Positions 35,538-44,798 are shown, numbered from the stretch's first letter. The stretch is 64,000 nt of DNA from CAWKMN01 sp963850765 (GCA_963850765.1 CAWKMN010000009.1:310001-374000); one strand, 5' to 3'. Translations and numbers: made by a program. The notes: generated from the letters alone by a model not told the origin.

Positions 35538-36221
35538 ATGTGCGGACGATTTGCGCTCACCCAAACGGACGAACAGATCCTCGTCGACACCTTCTCCCTC
35601 TCTGGCGCAGTGCCCGAACTCGCTCCTCGTTATAATATCGCGCCTACGCAGACCGTGGCAACCGTCGTGCGCGATCCGGAGAGCGGCGAGTTTCGCCTGG
35701 AACTGATGCGCTGGGGCCTGATCCCCTCGTGGTCCAAGGATCCCTCGGTCGCCAGCAAGATGATCAACGCGCGCGGCGAGACCGTCCACGAAAAGCCGAG
35801 CTTCCGCACGGCCCTGCGCAAGCGGCGCTGCCTGATCGTGGCGGATGGCTTCTACGAGTGGCAGGAAAAGGGCGAGGGGCCGAAGCAGCCCATGTTCATC
35901 ACCCTGGAGAGTCGCCGGCCGTTTGGAATGGCCGGGTTGTTCGAGTTCTGGACGGAACCGCAGAGCGGCGACACCCTGCGCACCTGCACGATCGTCACCA
36001 CGGCCGCCAACGAACTCATGGCCCGGTTCCATCACCGCATGCCGGTGATCGTGCCGCGTGAGGATTACGCCGCGTGGCTTGACCCCGACTACACCGATCC
36101 GGTGCAGGTCATGCCCATGATCCGGCCCTATCCCGCCGACGAGATGGCTTACTATCCGGTGTCGCGACGTGTCAATACGGTGAGCAACGACGATCCCTCG
36201 CTGATCGAGCGGGCGGTCTAG
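35538..36221 (+). CDS. HMCES/YedK-type SOS response-associated protein
   Basis: A 227-aa SRAP-domain protein that crosslinks abasic sites in single-stranded DNA. The N-terminal MCGRF gives the catalytic Cys2, with YNIAPTQ (Asn, ~35), GLIPSW, INARGET, FYEWQE (Glu) and the HHRMPVI histidine near residue 171. The ATG at 35538 is chosen because the cysteine must follow the initiator methionine. It is followed 6 bp later by a DUF6504 gene. No SOS box is claimed. Confidence 0.93.
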   Translation: MCGRFALTQTDEQILVDTFSLSGAVPELAPRYNIAPTQTVATVVRDPESGEFRLELMRWGLIPSWSKDPSVASKMINARGETVHEKPSFRTALRKRRCLIVADGFYEWQEKGEGPKQPMFITLESRRPFGMAGLFEFWTEPQSGDTLRTCTIVTTAANELMARFHHRMPVIVPREDYAAWLDPDYTDPVQVMPMIRPYPADEMAYYPVSRRVNTVSNDDPSLIERAV

Positions 36222-36227
36222 CCGACG

Positions 36228-36587
36228 ATGGATGCCAAACCGCTGCATTTTATCGACGAGCCGATCACCGTGGAGTTCGATGAGCCGCCGCTGCTGGAGA
36301 AAAAACCATCCTGCCCGGATCGGTTTGTCTGGCGCGGCGATACCTATACCATCACCGAACTGATCCACGAGTGGATGGACACGACCCGGCGCGGCCGGAA
36401 TGCGCGCAATATGCGCCCGTCACATCTGATCACGGCGGCAACGCGCGGATCGTGGGGCGTGGGACGCCAGCATTTCCGCGTGCGGACCGAGTCCGGGCGG
36501 CTGTTCGATCTCTACTACGACCGCGAGCCCAAAGACTCGGACGATCGCAAAGGGCACTGGGTTCTGTTCCGCGAGCTGGCGGAGTAA
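36228..36587 (+). CDS. DUF6504-like small protein
   Basis: A 119-aa protein with IDEPITVEFDEPP, RFVWRGDTYTITELIHEW, and a C-terminal HFRVRTESGRLFDLYYDRE. This strand-rich pattern is shared by small proteins next to HMCES or DNA polymerase IV genes in actinobacteria and others. It starts 6 bases after the HMCES stop, suggesting a DNA-damage operon. Its molecular function is unknown. Confidence 0.65.
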   Translation: MDAKPLHFIDEPITVEFDEPPLLEKKPSCPDRFVWRGDTYTITELIHEWMDTTRRGRNARNMRPSHLITAATRGSWGVGRQHFRVRTESGRLFDLYYDREPKDSDDRKGHWVLFRELAE

Positions 36588-36679
36588 CCTGTCCCGCTGT
36601 TCCACCTTCGAACTATTGCGCGGCTATCCTCAAAACGTTATCCTGTGCCCATCTGTTACGGCTTGCAGGAAATGTGACC

Positions 36680-37840
36680 ATGACGATTGCATCGCGCGCT
36701 TCCCATCTTTTCTGCACCCTTTTCCTGTTGATCACGATCGTGTGGGCCCCTTCGATGGTGGCCGCGCAGGAAGGGACCACGCCGGCCCCGCTGCCCAACT
36801 GCCGCGTCCAGGCGGGATCGGAGAACGTGAATATCCGCAGCGGCCCGGCCCCCCATTATGCGATCCTGGGGACGCTGCCCGCCGGGCAAACGCTCCCGCT
36901 TTTTGGTGCGAACGGCGCAGGCGACTGGTACGCCGTCCAGTTTGACGATGCGGGCGGCCAACCGCTGTCCAACGCCTGGATCGCCGCCGAGGTGACGCGC
37001 CTGCAAGGGGAATGTGATATCCTGCCCACCATACCCGATCCCGACCCACCGGACGCCTACCTTCAACTGATGGATGTGCCGATCCTGCCCGAACGCATCA
37101 GCCCCCGCGTCCACGAGATCGTCGCGCGCGGGCAGGCGCTCGGCAACGATCCGCACGCGTTCACCAAGATCGGCGACTGCAACACCGATACATCGTATTT
37201 CCTGGCGGCGTTCGATTGGGGCGACTACGATCTTGGCCCCTACACGGCGCTGGAGCCGAGCATCGATTATTACGCCGGCTGGTTCGAGCATACCAGCCTC
37301 GCCGGGAAGATCGGATTCAACGCGACCACCGTGCTCGATCCGATGTGGTCCGATCCTAAAATCTGTGAGCCGCAGGATGGCGAGGGCCCGCTCGCCTGCG
37401 AATACCGCCTGACCCAGCCGAGCGTCGTGGTGATGATGTTCGGCCCGAACGATATGATCGGCCTGACGGACGCGCAGTTCGAGGACGCGGTGCGCGGCAT
37501 CCTGGATCTGTCCATCGAGCAGGGTGTGATCCCGGTGATCACGACCTTTACGTGGCACGAAAACAACCAGTGGGAAACGTCGCTGCGCTTTAACGCGGTG
37601 CTGGTCGATCTGGCGCAGGAGTACGAGCTGCCGCTGATCAACTTGTGGCGGGCGGCGCGCTCCTTGCCAAACTTCGGGCTGATCGCGGATTACACGCATC
37701 TGACCGCCGTCGAGGGAGCCGAGAGTTATTTCGCCATCTCGTTCGCTCACGGCGAAGAAGCCGTCTCTGGCTATGCGCTGCGCAACCTGCTCACTCTGCA
37801 AACGCTCGACCTGCTGCGCCGCGAGGTCTTCGCGGGGTGA
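36680..37840 (+). CDS. Secreted SGNH/GDSL-fold protein with N-terminal SH3b domain
   Basis: A 386-aa exported protein. A signal peptide (FCTLFLLITIVWAPSMVAA) ends near residue 29. An SH3b domain follows (NVNIRSGPAPHYAILGTLPA). The hydrolase-like part shows block I as KIGDCNTDT, block III as FGPNDMIG, and block V as DYTHLT. The usual GDS serine is replaced by Cys167. It may be an altered or inactive SGNH enzyme or a cell-wall binding protein. The ATG at 36680 is preferred to a longer ORF starting inside the previous gene in a different frame. Confidence 0.78.
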   Translation: MTIASRASHLFCTLFLLITIVWAPSMVAAQEGTTPAPLPNCRVQAGSENVNIRSGPAPHYAILGTLPAGQTLPLFGANGAGDWYAVQFDDAGGQPLSNAWIAAEVTRLQGECDILPTIPDPDPPDAYLQLMDVPILPERISPRVHEIVARGQALGNDPHAFTKIGDCNTDTSYFLAAFDWGDYDLGPYTALEPSIDYYAGWFEHTSLAGKIGFNATTVLDPMWSDPKICEPQDGEGPLACEYRLTQPSVVVMMFGPNDMIGLTDAQFEDAVRGILDLSIEQGVIPVITTFTWHENNQWETSLRFNAVLVDLAQEYELPLINLWRAARSLPNFGLIADYTHLTAVEGAESYFAISFAHGEEAVSGYALRNLLTLQTLDLLRREVFAG

Positions 37841-38231
37841 TGAACTAAATTGGAGCCGATGGTTGACTTGTAGGGGCGACCCGGTGGGTTGCCCTGGGCG
37901 GGTTTGTTAACCCGCCCCTACGAAAAGCGCGTTACCCGATCTTTTATGAAATGCGGCACTTATTGCCCCATCCGATAAGGATCACGTAAACGATCCGTAG
38001 GGGAGCACCTCTGTGTGCTCCCAGTCGCGCGGAGCGCGACACGCGGCCGCGCCGGGCGGACACGGAGGTCCGCCCCTACACCTACCTTATCCGCTTATTT
38101 ACGCTAACCTCATGATGGCCCTTCCGAGAGATCGCCAGGAGATTATTCCCCGGCGATTCCCCTGTTTTTGGACACGCTTCCACTCGGTGCTATGCTTGGC
38201 CTGGATCCACTCGTCACCCGAAGGACAAGGA
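37841..38231. repeat. Intergenic repeats upstream of the GT-C gene
   Basis: Contains a GTAGGGGC...GCCCCTAC composite with GGGCGGGTTTGTTAACCCGC (37869-37922), a GTAGGGGAGCACCTCTGTG composite with GGTCCGCCCCTAC (37998-38081), and a GATGGCCCTTCCGAGAGATC repeat (38113-38162) whose relative is at 51906-51954. No gene is supported before the ATG at 38232. Confidence 0.6.
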
Positions 38232-40001
38232 ATGTCTGCTCCTCGCCCGCACGCCCGCCTGACCGGGGTTCAGCTCACCCTGCTGGTCCTGCTGCTGATC
38301 GTCCAATTCGCCCTACGAACCCATAACCCGCTGGAACAACCGGCGTTTGTGGATGAGGATTATCACGTCCGGCGCGGCGAATTGGTCTACCAGTTTGACC
38401 GCAACCCGATCGAGTTCAGCAACGGCAAGCTGCTGTTTTATTACTGGCTGGGACTGTTTGTGCCGCAGGGTGACAGCGCGCTGGCGGTGGGCCGGCTGGC
38501 GGTGGCGATCTTCTCACTGATCACGACGGCAGGCGTGGCGGCGGTGGCGAATAGCCTGTTCGGGCGGCGCGCCATCCTCCCGGCGATGGCACTCTATGCG
38601 CTGGCCCCCTTTGCGTTCTTTTTCGAGCGCATGGCACTGGCCGATCCGTTTGCCGGTGGACTCGCCACGCTGACCATCTGGCAGAGCATCCGGCTGGCGC
38701 GATCGTGCCGGCCTACCTTTCGCTTTGGGGCGCTGGTCGGGCTGCTGCTTGGCATGACCACCCTCGCCAAGCTGACCATGCTGCCGGTTCTCGCCCTGCC
38801 GTTTGCCGCCGGCCTGTTGTGGATGTCGCCCATGCTGCGATCCGCGCTCAAAAACAACTCGAGAACCTCACCCCCCGACCCGCTCTCCACGAGCAGAGAG
38901 GGCGAGAGCGGTCGCGAGCAAGTCCCCTCTCCGCGTGTGGAGAGGGGATTTAGGGGTGAGGTCAATCTTTTCGGGCGCATTTCCCCCCGATCTGGCCGGA
39001 GACGCGCCGCGTTCCGCGCCTGGATCCGTGCCGTCTGGCAGCGGTATCGCCGCGCCTGGGCCGGCCTGGTGGCAGTCGCCGGCTTCCTGTGGGCGTGGTT
39101 CCTGCTCGGCATGATCGCCTACCGGCTGGCGGGCGAGCAGCCGAAATTCTTCACCCGCTATCTGGTCCACGGCGGGCCGGAAGACCTCAGCCTGTTTGAC
39201 AACGCGCGTGCGACCGTCCACGGCGCAGGTGACTTTCTGAGCATGGTTGCGGTGATCGCCCTGCCGCTGCTGGCCGTGCTGCTGCTGTGGCGGCGGACCA
39301 CGGCTGCGAGTTATGTGCTGCTCTGGCTGGCGGCGCTGTGGGTGCCGATCATCGTCCTGGGGAATCCGGTTCGCACGCGCTATCTGATGGCGGGTGTGCC
39401 GGCGCTGGCCGTGCTGTTTGGCGGCGGCGTCGCCACCCTGATCGAAATGGCCCCGCGCCGAGTCCCGGCAAATACGGCCATCGCCGCGACGGTCGGTGTG
39501 TGGGCGGCGCTGTTTGCGCTGCCGTTCGGATGGAACGCCGCTACCGATCCCGATAACCTGAGCCTGCCCAAAAAGGACACTTACGATTACATCTCAGGTC
39601 CGTTTGCAGGGTGGGGCACGCGTGACGCACTGCAATTCCTGATCAAAAACGGGGAGCGGCTGCCGGTGCTCGTCGAGGGTCAGGCAGAGCCCCGCATGCT
39701 GATCCCGGCGGTCGGCGTCTTGCAGCACTGCGGCAGTATCAGCCTGCACGTCACCGGCGACTTTATGTGGTCGTGCATCGACGCGCGGACCTTCCCCATC
39801 GGCGCGATTCCCGCGGACGTGCGCGAATGGGGCCCGCTGATGGAAGGCATCGAGACGTGGCCGTTCGTGTATCTTGTCACCGAGTTTTCGGGCACGGTGC
39901 CCGACGATCTGGCGCAGCAGTGGGCGCTGGTTTATGCCTCGCCGCGTCCGCTCGGCGGCTGGACGGTCGCCGTCTGGCGCGTCACCGCCACGGATTCGTA
40001 G
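38232..40001 (+). CDS. GT-C/GT39-like membrane glycosyltransferase with in-frame repeat insertion
   Basis: A ~589-aa polytopic protein. After the first membrane segment the extracytoplasmic FVDEDYHVRRGE contains the acidic pair typical of GT-C enzymes (dolichyl/polyprenyl-phosphate sugar users). About ten further membrane segments follow. Codons ~212-243 (38866-38961) are a 96-bp copy of the CCTCACCCC hairpin repeat inserted exactly in frame in a loop. The ATG at 38232 (MSAPRP, AAGG upstream) replaces the longer repeat-coded N terminus. Substrate is unknown. Confidence 0.75.
   Translation: MSAPRPHARLTGVQLTLLVLLLIVQFALRTHNPLEQPAFVDEDYHVRRGELVYQFDRNPIEFSNGKLLFYYWLGLFVPQGDSALAVGRLAVAIFSLITTAGVAAVANSLFGRRAILPAMALYALAPFAFFFERMALADPFAGGLATLTIWQSIRLARSCRPTFRFGALVGLLLGMTTLAKLTMLPVLALPFAAGLLWMSPMLRSALKNNSRTSPPDPLSTSREGESGREQVPSPRVERGFRGEVNLFGRISPRSGRRRAAFRAWIRAVWQRYRRAWAGLVAVAGFLWAWFLLGMIAYRLAGEQPKFFTRYLVHGGPEDLSLFDNARATVHGAGDFLSMVAVIALPLLAVLLLWRRTTAASYVLLWLAALWVPIIVLGNPVRTRYLMAGVPALAVLFGGGVATLIEMAPRRVPANTAIAATVGVWAALFALPFGWNAATDPDNLSLPKKDTYDYISGPFAGWGTRDALQFLIKNGERLPVLVEGQAEPRMLIPAVGVLQHCGSISLHVTGDFMWSCIDARTFPIGAIPADVREWGPLMEGIETWPFVYLVTEFSGTVPDDLAQQWALVYASPRPLGGWTVAVWRVTATDS
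38866..38961 (+). repeat. Hairpin repeat copy inside a coding sequence
   Basis: CCTCACCCCCCGACCCG...GATTTAGGGGTGAGG, 96 bp (32 codons), with GAGAGGGCGAGAGC and CCCCTCTCC/GGAGAGGGG arms. It encodes a Ser/Arg/Glu-rich loop without a stop and keeps the host frame open. Confidence 0.8.
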
Positions 40002-40399
40002 TGTGAACAGCTAGAAGTAAAATCGAACCGCAGAGACGCAGAGAACACAGAGTCGATCTGGCAGAGAGGTCGTGTAGGGGCGGACCCCCGTGTCCGCCCG
40101 GCTGTTGAATGCGCAGGCCTCACCCCCGTCTGACCTTCGGTCGGCATCCCCCTCTCCAGCCGAGCTAGAGAGGGGGAAATCGGCGCAGGAGTTTTTCCTC
40201 GCCCTGGCTCGGCCGGGGAGAGGGCGCGAGCTTGCTCGACGGGTGAGGGGCGTCCTCAAAAATCTCTGCGTCCTCGGCGTCTCTGCGGTTCAGCTTTTTT
40301 TTGCTGGTTTCCCGTAAACAGCCTCCTAGCCGAAAGCACGAATTTGAAGGATAATTCACCCAAACTTCTCAATTTTGCATCACGGGAGCCGTGAGCCAC
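40002..40399. repeat. CACAGAG-armed hairpin element enclosing a CCTCACCCC repeat
   Basis: Left arm AACCGCAGAGACGCAGAG (about 40024-40041) and right arm CTCTGCG...TCTCTGCGGTT (about 40263-40290) face each other. Between them lie a CGGACCCCCGTGTCCG palindrome and a CCTCACCCCC hairpin repeat (40116-40250). No gene is visible. Confidence 0.65.
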
Positions 40400-41604
40400 A
40401 TGTCAACCCAACTCCACCAAGCTGTTCAACTGGCCCAGGCCGGCCAGCGGAGCGAGGCACGCCAGTTGCTCTGGCAGTTCCTTCAGGTCGAACCGAATAA
40501 CGAGGTCGCGTGGCTCTGGCTGGCGTCCGTCGCCGCCGACCAGGGCGAATACCGGCGTGCGCTCAACGAGGTGCTGCGGATCAATCCCGCCAACCAGCGC
40601 GCTCAGCAGCTTCTGGCGGAGCTTCAGCAGCAGTATGGCACGCCACCGCCCGCCGTCCAGACCTATGCGCCACCCCAACAGCCAGCCGGCCCGCCAGCGG
40701 TCTTACCCTATGCGCCGCCGCCCCAGCCGATCTATGGGGCAGCAGGTCACGCCGCCACCCCCGCGCCCGCAGTATCCCGTGCAGCAGCCAGTCGAAATCC
40801 AGAGGGTGGAGGTGGTCGAACGGCGGCGCGGCTGTCTGGGCTGCGCGCTGCCGATCGTGCCGGGCTGCGGCGGGTGTCTCGGCTGCGGCGGCTGCGGACA
40901 GGGCTGTATCCTGGCGCTGCTCGTGCTGGTGATCGTCCCGGCGGTGCTGTGCATCGGCCTGAGTTTCGCTCCGGTCAGCCTGGGGCCGCTCGACTTTTTC
41001 ATGAGCTACCTGCCGGGCGAGATGGGGCGCAAGGATATTGAATTTTCCACCGACGATGTATGATGTGTCGCTCAAAGCGCCGCGAAGCTGGTATCTTGTA
41101 CAGACCAACGACCAGATGTGGGGCTTCTGGGAGGATGCACTTGAGAGCACCATCCCCTTTGAGCAGACTGGCCGGGAATGGGCCGACCTGGAAACCACGC
41201 CCGGCGCGGATGCGCTGATCGTGGATGTGAACCCCGCCAATCTGACCGATGGCGGCGACCTGATTCAGCTAAAGCTGCTCCCCGACGTCGAGAGCGGCGG
41301 TGACTATGAATGTGATGCCGTCGAGGCCCGGCTGGCCGGACAGTCGTATGATTATCCGATCCTGTTCCGCTATGACGGGGGCCAGTGCGGCTGGCGCGAG
41401 CCGGACAGCATCGGGGATGGACCCGCCACCAAGGTCTTCAAGAACATCGAGCCGCCAGGGCAGACGCGCACCATCGTGTTTTTCGTCCCGCTTAGTGATA
41501 CGACGGCGGCGCGTTGGGAACTCAGCCTGCCCGACGACATGTACGGCCGGTATGAAGACGACATTACGGCGCTGATTGAGTCGGTGGAGCTAACGCCGAA
41601 ATAG
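40400..41604 (+). CDS. TPR-like N-terminal, Pro/Cys-rich, single-pass membrane protein (two frameshifts)
   Basis: About 400 aa when joined near 40740 and 41050. Residues 1-75 hold a TPR-like repeat (QAVQLAQAGQRSEARQLLWQ, AWLWLASVAADQGEYRRAL). A Pro/Gln-rich linker follows, then a remarkable Cys-Gly-rich patch (CLGCALPIVPGCGGCLGC) and a membrane segment (ILALLVLVIVPAVLCIGL). The third frame, from DVYDVSLKAPRSWYLVQ, is an outer beta-rich domain with PsbP/DUF-like pattern. Unknown function. The ATG at 40400 is chosen over a GTG at 40391 for spacing to GGGAG. Confidence 0.6.
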
Positions 41605-41625
41605 TCCGATTCGTCATAAAGGACG

Positions 41626-41654
41626 TTGACAGCCGCCCGGCGGGGATGTATAAA
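41626..41654 (+). promoter_or_regulatory. Sigma-70-type promoter of pfkA
   Basis: TTGACA at 41626-41631 and TATAAA at 41649-41654 with a 17-bp spacer, about 50 bp before the pfkA start. Confidence 0.75.
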
Positions 41655-41707
41655 CCATCTCCGCAATCACAGTTTGCGGCAATTTGATCTGAGGAGCACC
41701 TAGTTCT

Positions 41708-42682
41708 ATGGCGACAATCCGGCGTATTGCAGTCATGACCAGTGGGGGCGACGCGCCCGGCATGAATCCGGCGATCCGGGCGGTGGTACGGACGGCGGCT
41801 GCACACAGCGTCGAAGTATATGGCGTGCGCCAGGCCTATACCGGCCTGCTAAATGGCGATTTTGAGCTGATGTCGGCCCGCGACGTGAGCGGCATCATCC
41901 AGCGCGGCGGCACGATTCTGCAAACCGCGCGCAACCTGGAATTCACGACCCCGCAGGGGCAGAAACGCGGCCTGCGCCGCCTGAACGAGCACGGTATCGA
42001 CGCGATGGTCGTGATCGGCGGGGATGGCAGTCTGCGCGGGGCCAAGGCCCTGCACGACCTGGGCTTCCCGGTGATCGGTATACCGGGCAGCATCGACAAC
42101 GACATGTGGGGCACCAACATGAGTATCGGCACCGACACCGCGCTCAACACGATTCTTGACGCGGTGGACAAGCTGCGCGATACGGCGGCCAGCCACGAAC
42201 GCTGTTTCCTGCTGGAAGTCATGGGGCGCAACTGCGGCTATCTGGCGCTGATGGGCGGCATTCTGGGCGGCGCGGAGTTCGTCATGATCCCCGAGCACCC
42301 GACCACGCTCGAAGCGATCGGCAAGATGCTCGAAAGCACCTATCTGAAGGGCAAGAGCCACGCGATGGGCATCATCGCGGAGGGCGCGACGCCTAAGATT
42401 CACGAGGTCTCGGAATATCTCTCGCAGCACGAGATCGGCTTTGAGGTCCGCATGACGGTGCTGGGCCACGTGATCCGCGGCGGCAAGCCGAGCGCCTTTG
42501 ACCGTCTGCTGGCGACCCGCATGGGCGTGCGCGCGGTCGAACTGCTGCTCGAAGGCAAGTCCGGCCTGATGGTCGGTCTGCACGGGCGCGAGATCGGCAC
42601 CGTGACGCTGGAAGAAACGACCAGCAACACGCGCGAGGTCGGCGAGGAATATATCGAGATGGCCGACATTCTGGCGCGGTAA
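41708..42682 (+). CDS. pfkA: 6-phosphofructokinase
   Basis: A 324-aa ATP-dependent phosphofructokinase that makes fructose 1,6-bisphosphate in glycolysis. Substrate and ATP motifs are SGGDAPGMN (~12-20), VIGGDGSLRGA (~101), GIPGSIDNDMWGTN (~125) with the catalytic Asp, EVMGRNCGYLAL, and ILGGAEFVMIPE. The GGDG pattern fits the ATP-using group A. A strong promoter lies upstream. Effector specificity cannot be told. It is monocistronic by position. Confidence 0.95.
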   Translation: MATIRRIAVMTSGGDAPGMNPAIRAVVRTAAAHSVEVYGVRQAYTGLLNGDFELMSARDVSGIIQRGGTILQTARNLEFTTPQGQKRGLRRLNEHGIDAMVVIGGDGSLRGAKALHDLGFPVIGIPGSIDNDMWGTNMSIGTDTALNTILDAVDKLRDTAASHERCFLLEVMGRNCGYLALMGGILGGAEFVMIPEHPTTLEAIGKMLESTYLKGKSHAMGIIAEGATPKIHEVSEYLSQHEIGFEVRMTVLGHVIRGGKPSAFDRLLATRMGVRAVELLLEGKSGLMVGLHGREIGTVTLEETTSNTREVGEEYIEMADILAR

Positions 42683-42689
42683 AAAAACT

Positions 42690-42875
42690 TTCACCACAGA
42701 GGACACAGAGACCACAGAGAAAAACAAGGAAAAAACAGGAGAAAAGCGGGAGATCGCCATCCACTGGTACGACCCTGTCAGCGGCGGAATCCAGCCCTGA
42801 GAATCAGATATTCTCCCGTTTTCTCCTCTTTTAACTTGTCCTTCTCTGTGCCCTCTGTGTCCTCTGTGGTTCCGT
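42690..42875. mobile_element. CACAGAG-armed MITE-like hairpin, about 185 bp
   Basis: Left arm ACCACAGAGGACACAGAG continues with AACAAGG and AGGAGAAAAGCGGGAGA; the right arm, read inward from 42873, is ACCACAGAGGACACAGAG with AAGTTAAAAGAGGAGAAAAC and GGGAGA. The arms match over about 60 bp at an estimated 80-85%. It sits between pfkA and the lipoprotein gene and contains no gene. Confidence 0.7.
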
Positions 42876-42958
42876 TCTTTGTCCCCACGTTTGGCACAAC
42901 CATCTCCGCACGAGTATCCTATGATCAGGCACGAGGGTCCACACACCAGGAGTTCGAC

Positions 42959-43354
42959 ATGCGTCATGTCCCCGTCTGGATCACGCTGGCGCTGCTGATC
43001 GCGGCGGCGCTGGCGTGCAGCGTCGAGTGGAGCACGGCCCATCTCGAAAACGCTGGCACCTATAATGACGCCGCCGGCACGACCAAGACACGCGGGTTCA
43101 AGCCAGCCGATACCATCTACGTTCGCGTCGATCTGAAAGATACGGATGATGAGGCGCGCGACGTGGATATGGTGCTCCAACAGGTGGGTACACCGGAAAC
43201 CAACGAGATCGACCGTGAGAGACTTACCACGACCAGCGGCCCGCTCATCTTCACCCTGACGCCCCCAACAGATCGTTGGGAACGCGGTGATTATCGGGTC
43301 GAGTTGTATCTCGACGGCGATAAAAAGGAGACGCTGGAATTTCAGGTCAATTAG
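42959..43354 (+). CDS. Small lipoprotein of unknown function
   Basis: A 131-aa exported lipoprotein. The signal sequence ends in a lipobox LIAAALAC with the lipid cysteine at about residue 20. The mature part has a beta-rich pattern (TIYVRVDLKDTDDEARDV, GDYRVELYLDGDKKETLEF), suggesting an Ig-like or jelly-roll fold. CAGGAG seven bases upstream confirms the ATG at 42959. Function is unknown. Confidence 0.75.
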   Translation: MRHVPVWITLALLIAAALACSVEWSTAHLENAGTYNDAAGTTKTRGFKPADTIYVRVDLKDTDDEARDVDMVLQQVGTPETNEIDRERLTTTSGPLIFTLTPPTDRWERGDYRVELYLDGDKKETLEFQVN

Positions 43355-43362
43355 CAGATAGG

Positions 43363-43462
43363 GCCTCACCCCCTCAGTCCCCCTCTCCAGCCGAGCTAGA
43401 GAGGGGGAAGCCTGCTTTTCTCCCCTCTCCATCTGGGATGGAGAGGGGCTGGGGGGTGAGGT
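43363..43462. repeat. CCTCACCCC hairpin repeat
   Basis: Bounded by GGCCTCACCCCCTCAGTCCC and GGGGGGTGAGG with GAGAGGGGG and CCCCTCTCC arms. A GTAGGGGCGTATTGC...GCCCCTAC palindrome follows at about 43488-43516. Confidence 0.65.
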
Positions 43463-43589
43463 AAATGTCTATCCTGAAATTCGTTTTTGTAGGGGCGTAT
43501 TGCAATACGCCCCTACGGAATGCGGGAATTTACGGATAAGTTGTGAACCCGCTCAAAGGATTTTTTGGAACACACAAGGAGATTCCCAC

Positions 43590-44798
43590 ATGAAAACCCG
43601 TACCATCATCATCATGCTGTGGATCGCCGCCCTGCTCGTGCCGGGGTGGAGCGCGTCAGGCCAGGACGATCCCGCGCCCAACGAGTTTCTGCGCCTGCTC
43701 AGTTTCGTACCCGATACGCCCAGCACGCGCGGCTGGCTGACCTTTGGCGACCCGAGCGCGTGGCATACCAGTTGGGATGTTCCGCGCCTGGATTCGGTCG
43801 AGGATCTGGACGCGCTGGAACGCGATCCACGCGCCTACTGGATGCAGATTCTTTACCGGCAGACCCTGCCACCGGACAGCCTGGGTGTCCGCTATCTGAT
43901 GGTAGGCGACCAGCGGGAGTTCTACGGGTTCGATTTCTTCCAGATGGACCGCTTTATCCAGGCCGGTCAGCCCCCGGAAACAGTGACGTATGTGGAGCAT
44001 CACGCCGATCCCGCCGAGATCGCGGCGCGGCTGCTGGCGAACGGCTACACCGCCAGCGAACAGGCCAACGGCTGGACGCTCTACAGCTTCGGGGAGGATT
44101 ATGAGATGAACCGGGAGGGTCCGCGCGTCGGGATGTTTGGGGACCTCAACCGGATCGCGCTGCGCGACAACCAGATGATCATCGCGCGGGCCACAGAGGT
44201 TGTCGTGCAGGCGATCGAAGCGGAAACCGATCAGCCCTCGCTGGCCGGCGATCCGTCCTATGCAGCGGCGGCGCAGGCCATCTTCGATCCGGCGCTGGAC
44301 GATACGGGCGAACTGGTCGGCGTCATGACGCTGGATGAGGCTGTCACCATGGACCCGGCTTTTCTGCTGGGCGAGAATGCCTCTGAAGCAGACGTTGAAG
44401 CGCTGCGCGAACAACTGGGGATGGAAGACTGGCCCGAACTGCCCATGTATGACATGGCGGCGTTTGCCACACGCCACGGCGAGGATGCGACCTACCTGAT
44501 CGCGGCGCTGGTTTTCCCGCCCGCGACCGATGAGCAGGCCGCTGCCGATGCGCTCGCCAGCCGTGTCCAGGACTATATCAGCACCCGGTACGGGGAGCCG
44601 CTCAGCGACCGCTGGACGTTTGATCGCGCGTTGGGCGTCGAGGCGAATGGGCTGTCGGTCGCGCTGCTGGTCATGCGCGTGGACGATCCGCCGCCCACAC
44701 CGGAGGGTGAAGAGGTGCAGGCCGGTGGGCTGTCATGGGCCGATCTGGTCATGACGCGGGATGTCGGATTCCTGGCAGTTGGCGGGGGCGGCGAGTGA
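43590..44798 (+). CDS. Uncharacterised secreted protein
   Basis: A 402-aa exported protein of unknown family. A signal peptide (TIIIMLWIAALLVPGWSA) ends near residue 23. The remainder is acidic and soluble, with repeated aromatic segments (PRAYWMQILYRQTLPP, FYGFDFFQMDRFI, GWTLYSFGEDYEMNREGP) and no motif I can name. AAGGAG lies upstream of the ATG at 43590. The stop overlaps the next gene's GTG by four bases, suggesting translational coupling to the thioesterase. Confidence 0.65.
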   Translation: MKTRTIIIMLWIAALLVPGWSASGQDDPAPNEFLRLLSFVPDTPSTRGWLTFGDPSAWHTSWDVPRLDSVEDLDALERDPRAYWMQILYRQTLPPDSLGVRYLMVGDQREFYGFDFFQMDRFIQAGQPPETVTYVEHHADPAEIAARLLANGYTASEQANGWTLYSFGEDYEMNREGPRVGMFGDLNRIALRDNQMIIARATEVVVQAIEAETDQPSLAGDPSYAAAAQAIFDPALDDTGELVGVMTLDEAVTMDPAFLLGENASEADVEALREQLGMEDWPELPMYDMAAFATRHGEDATYLIAALVFPPATDEQAAADALASRVQDYISTRYGEPLSDRWTFDRALGVEANGLSVALLVMRVDDPPPTPEGEEVQAGGLSWADLVMTRDVGFLAVGGGGE

